Program-made: the position numbers and the translations under genes | Source of the DNA: Bin125 sp026705025 | GTDB lineage: Bacteria > Chloroflexota > Dehalococcoidia > Bin125 | NCBI GenBank assembly: GCA_026705025.1 | Contig: JAPPBN010000013.1 | Span: 59,941 to 123,940 of the forward strand | DNA length: 64,000 bases | Direction: 5' to 3' | Shown here: positions 62,531 through 64,000 of the stretch, piece by piece | How positions within the stretch are numbered: the first letter of the stretch is position 1 | Layout of the letters: every line of letters begins with the position of its first letter | Notes under the pieces: model-generated | What the model saw: the letters and a program-made list of their open reading frames with translations, nothing else | The model's database searches: none | What the model was told of the DNA's origin: nothing

Positions 62531-63535
62531 ATGGAAATCAGACCACTCGGACGGACCGGTGTACAGGTCTCCAGCCTCTGCCTCGGCTGCATGATGTTTG
62601 GTCGGCGCACCGAACCGGAAGAGTCCTATGCGATCATCGACCGCGCGCTTGACGCCGGGATCAACTTCCTCGACACCGCCAACGTCTACGCGCTGGGCCG
62701 CAGCGAAGAGATCACCGGCGAGGCGCTCAAGCGCAATGGTCAGCGGCACAACGTCGTGCTGGCGACCAAGGTCCACGGCCAGATGGACGCCGAGGATCCC
62801 AACGCCCGAGGCAACAGCCGGCGACACATCATCGAGCAGTGCGAGGCCAGCCTGCGCCGGCTGCAGACCGACTACATCGACCTCTACCAGCTCCACCGGC
62901 CGCAGGCCGACATTCCAATCGACGAGACGCTGCGCGCGCTCGACGACCTGATCCGCGACGGCAAGGTGCGCTACATCGGGACCAGCAACTTCGCCGGCTG
63001 GGAACTGGTCGAGTCGCTCTGGGTGGCGAGGGAACTGGGACTGAACCGCGTCGTCTGCGAGCAGCCCGCTTACAACCTGCTCGACCGCCGGGTCGAGAGC
63101 GAACTGCTGCCCACGGCGCGTACCTTCGGCATCGCCGTGATTCCCTGGGGACCGCTGGGCGGCGGCCTGCTCAGCGGTCGTTACCAGCGAGGCGAGCCGT
63201 TGCCGGCCGACGGTCGCTACGCGCTCAATCCGCAACAACAACAGCGAGTTACAGACGGCGTCTTCGACGTCATCGAAGGCTTGACGCCAATCGCTCAGGA
63301 CAAGGGCTGCACCCTCTCGCAGCTTGCTGTGGCCTGGTGCGAGCAGCAGCCCGGGGTGACCAGTCCAATCATCGGACCACGCACGATGGAGCAGCTGGAA
63401 GACAACCTCGGCGCCGCCGATGTCGAGATCACCGACGAAGACCGCGAGCGCATCGACGCGGTCAACCCTCCCGCCTGGACCGTCACTCCGTACTACGAGC
63501 TCTTCCGGCGCCCGCACGAGCACCGGATTCTCTAG
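62531..63535 (+). CDS. Aldo-keto reductase
   Basis: The 334-residue (alpha/beta)8 oxidoreductase opens MEIRPLGRTGVQVSSLCLGCM, has FLDTANVYALGRSEEITGEAL with catalytic Asp and Tyr, LATKVHGQMD (Lys), YIDLYQLHRPQ (His) and GTSNFAGWEL. NADPH use is usual for the family. GAGGAGAAC precedes the ATG 62531; a longer frame upstream is a shadow of the preceding gene. It follows the MetE-like gene after 23 nt and a strong terminator follows it. Confidence 0.9.
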   Translation: MEIRPLGRTGVQVSSLCLGCMMFGRRTEPEESYAIIDRALDAGINFLDTANVYALGRSEEITGEALKRNGQRHNVVLATKVHGQMDAEDPNARGNSRRHIIEQCEASLRRLQTDYIDLYQLHRPQADIPIDETLRALDDLIRDGKVRYIGTSNFAGWELVESLWVARELGLNRVVCEQPAYNLLDRRVESELLPTARTFGIAVIPWGPLGGGLLSGRYQRGEPLPADGRYALNPQQQQRVTDGVFDVIEGLTPIAQDKGCTLSQLAVAWCEQQPGVTSPIIGPRTMEQLEDNLGAADVEITDEDRERIDAVNPPAWTVTPYYELFRRPHEHRIL

Positions 63536-63562
63536 GGCCCGGCGTGACCGCAATCGCGGCCT

Positions 63563-63592
63563 GGTTCCGCCGTCTGTGCTGGCGGCGGAACC
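63563..63592 (+). terminator. Hairpin downstream of the aldo-keto reductase gene
   Basis: GGTTCCGCCG (63563-63572) pairs perfectly with CGGCGGAACC (63583-63592) around a 10-nt loop, 28 bp after the stop. No U-tract follows. Confidence 0.5.
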
Positions 63593-63696
63593 GGGATACG
63601 ATCAGCACGGAAGGACGCTCAGGGTCCCGGTCTCGACCGTCGCGGTCGCTCAGCGTCCTGCCTGGAGCTGCGGATTCCGCGATTGAGTGGATTTGC

Positions 63697-63774
63697 CTGG
63701 ACGAAATCTGACCAAACTGACACACGTCTGGACGAATCCAGACAAATCTGGACAGATCTGGACAAATCGAGACC
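63697..63774 (+). repeat. Helically phased 10-bp motif array D
   Basis: CTGGAC-type motifs start at 63697, 63708, 63717, 63728, 63738, 63748, 63758 and 63768 (steps 11, 9, 11, 10, 10, 10, 10). The unit is CTGGACAAAT as in array C. It lies in 460 bp of non-coding DNA (63536-64000) in which I see no gene, and reads toward the right end of the window. Confidence 0.7.
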
Positions 63775-63963
63775 CCCGAACGCACGATCCTCAGTCCAGG
63801 ACGGGCGATTACGCCCGGCCAGCCGAAGATCCCTCCCCGTGCCGCCGAACTGCTCCGCCCACGGCGGCCGAGCGGCCGTTACGGGATGACGGAATACACC
63901 CACCGTCGCCCCCCAACGGCCGTCCGAGACTGTAAACAGCTTGTTGGGGATTATAACTTTGGA

Positions 63964-63992
63964 TTGACAGCCTGATCTGGATTGCCTAGCCT
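63964..63992 (+). promoter_or_regulatory. Promoter for a gene beyond the right end
   Basis: TTGACA (63964-63969), 17 nt, TAGCCT (63987-63992), preceded by an A/T-rich stretch. The downstream gene is outside the window; array D is ~190 bp before it. Confidence 0.45.
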
Positions 63993-64000
63993 GCCTCCGC

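Overview
The window is 64 kb of GC-rich bacterial chromosome with about 60 tightly packed protein genes, an RNase P RNA, no rRNA or tRNA and no recognisable phage or transposon. The gene set fits a free-living, diderm- or monoderm-like Chloroflexota (possibly a marine SAR202/Dehalococcoidia-like or Thermomicrobia-like lineage): alpha2-type GlyS, a K+-dependent-type membrane pyrophosphatase, RNase J, Tat translocase, NylC-like and nitrilase genes, and many promoters whose -10 box lies only 6-7 nt before the start codon. The lineage is an inference; no 16S is present.

Layout. 1-2.9 kb: 5' end of ligA (leftward) diverging from hisH-hisA-hisF-hisI. 2.9-3.6 kb: a hicAB toxin-antitoxin pair with a palindromic operator. 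3.6-6.8 kb, leftward: rpmE, rpmA, rplU and ftsH. 7.0-12.8 kb: NCS2-type permease with an unusual C-terminal domain, rnhB, yraN, two FmdB-like zinc ribbons, hppA. 12.8-18 kb: a palindromic repeat that ends a small membrane-protein gene, glyS, ferredoxin, uvrA. 18-29.5 kb: polA, a DUF6159-like membrane protein, mutM, two unknown genes, SDR, nitrilase, NylC-like amidohydrolase, surE, yebC, ruvC, ruvA. 29.5-30.1 kb: a 600-bp non-coding region ahead of uvrB. 30.1-38.2 kb: uvrB, adenylate cyclase, then leftward ftsK, rnj and a family 4 uracil-DNA glycosylase, again preceded by 700 bp of non-coding DNA. 38.9-43 kb, leftward: tatC, tatA, acpP, nusB, fabD, rpmF, DUF177. 43-51 kb: zinc-ribbon coiled-coil protein, a degenerate serine recombinase, RelB/RelE-like pair, rnhA, rnpB, murE, class III aminotransferase, a structured leader, birA. 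51-64 kb: a 2198-residue secreted SwmB-like repeat protein, enoyl-CoA hydratase, SDR, an AAA/DUF4143 ATPase facing a SUMF1-domain gene across a four-copy 22-bp operator array, a MetE-like protein and an aldo-keto reductase.

DNA repair and replication functions are strikingly concentrated (ligA, rnhB, uvrA, polA, mutM, ruvC, ruvA, uvrB, UDG, rnhA, ftsK).

The most unusual signal is non-coding: four intergenic arrays of a CYGRAC-type motif repeated every ~10 bp (upstream of uvrB, UDG and murE, and near the right end), all oriented with the downstream gene; two of them accompany a ~100-bp homologous block that carries A-tracts phased at ~10.5 bp. This looks like a dispersed, helically phased DNA element of unknown function. 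Other points of interest are the catalytically degenerate serine recombinase in a housekeeping locus, the 22-bp operator array, the widespread leaderless promoters, and a structured RNA with a perfect Shine-Dalgarno before birA.
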